A DNA stretch of 64,000 nucleotides from the NCBI GenBank assembly GCA_025716855.1, contig JAIXMQ010000002.1, positions 558,001-622,000 on the forward strand, read 5' to 3'. A program made the translations under genes and the position numbers. The notes under the pieces are model-generated. The model worked only from the letters and a program-made list of their open reading frames with translations, made no database searches and had not been told where the DNA came from. The stretch is from Pilaira anomala. Taxonomy: Eukaryota; Mucoromycota; Mucoromycetes; Mucorales; Mucoraceae. Positions 63,765 through 64,000 of the stretch are shown one piece after another (within the stretch, counting starts at the first letter, position 1; every line of letters starts with the position of its first letter).

Positions 63765-64000
63765 ATGATTAAGAATCTTGGAAAGTTTAAACAAGTAAGC
63801 ATTTGCCTTTAAAAAAAGTAAAAATAAAGCTGTTGCGTTACTGAAAATAAGTGTTATTATTTTAAATAAGTGGACAGGTGAAAGATTTGGTGGAGCCAAA
63901 GTTACTTTACAAACAGAAGACTTTCATAGACTAGAACAAGAAACAGAAAATAGAAGAGAAGGATATGAACATATTATCGAAGCAGTAGAGATATTACAAA
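63765..64000 (+). CDS. BAR-domain protein, 5' part only
   Basis: Starts at ATG 63765 with exon 63765..63794 (MIKNLGKFKQ), then an intron to 63870, then an exon that runs off the window: WTGERFGGAKVTLQTEDFHR, LEQETENRREGYEHIIEAVE. This is the N-terminal amphipathic helix and first helix of an endophilin/Gvp36-like BAR domain, which bends or senses membrane curvature in endocytosis and vesicle traffic. Fungal proteins with similar starts include the Mug137/Gvp36 group. A TAG-free alternative acceptor at about 63851 would add a few codons, but the acceptor at 63870 gives the family sequence. C-terminal domains such as SH3 cannot be assessed. Confidence 0.8.

Overview
The window looks like nuclear DNA of an early-diverging fungus, most likely a Mucorales-type Mucoromycota; the genus cannot be told from sequence alone. 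The DNA is AT-rich, intergenic DNA is full of long homopolymer tracts, and genes carry many short GT-AG introns (about 50-110 nt). The gene set is eukaryotic and fungal, and includes a methionine synthase reductase-like diflavin enzyme, which most Dikarya lack. All gene models were spliced by eye; exon lists are in the entries and every multi-exon model given as complete keeps one frame across its junctions.

Layout. 1-522: 3'-truncated RPS8 (minus). 802-4260: SPX-RING ubiquitin ligase and a one-pass membrane protein (minus). 5133-7435: YAE1 (plus) converging on a leucine-rich-repeat protein (minus). 8119-13015: flavin reductase-like protein, arrestin-like trafficking adaptor, EMC6 and a Pho85-type cyclin (all plus). 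14953-17601: MGA2/SPT23-like membrane-tethered transcription factor. 19048-19315: orphan 3' end of a second RPS8. 20289-22666: methionine synthase reductase-like enzyme. 22667-26318: gene-poor, with a hexamer microsatellite and a GC-richer patch resembling a decayed retroelement. 26319-27816: class III aminotransferase. 29365-35740: a 1937-residue hybrid histidine kinase. 36012-37117: succinate dehydrogenase iron-sulfur subunit. 37396-40557: a large inverted repeat carrying two identical divergent HsbA-type secreted protein genes. 40864-45887: GPN1 GTPase, then SKP1 and an AFI1-like DENN-type polarity protein (both minus). 47083-49179: membrane-anchored fatty aldehyde dehydrogenase. 49876-56811: a direct duplication with two copies of a secreted, probably Kex2-processed Thr-rich protein gene, now separated by 4.8 kb of transposon debris (DDE transposase relic, TA-flanked MITE, GA-rich DNA, dead Crypton). 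57584-63536: a coiled-coil protein, a membrane-anchored alpha/beta-hydrolase and V-ATPase subunit a (all minus). 63765-end: 5' end of a BAR-domain protein gene.

Most genes are unrelated housekeeping or trafficking genes. Loose themes are phosphate and nutrient signalling (SPX-RING, Pho85-type cyclin), membrane trafficking and the vacuole (arrestin adaptor, EMC6, AFI1, V-ATPase a, BAR), and cell-surface proteins in recent duplications (HsbA pair, Thr-rich pair). I did not find a clear new multi-gene system. The most unusual structures are the HsbA inverted repeat, the transposon-split duplication of the secreted protein, a repeated VFxxF-acidic motif in the arrestin tail, and several extremely small exons (4, 8, 9 and 17 nt). 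No tRNA, rRNA or CRISPR array was recognised.
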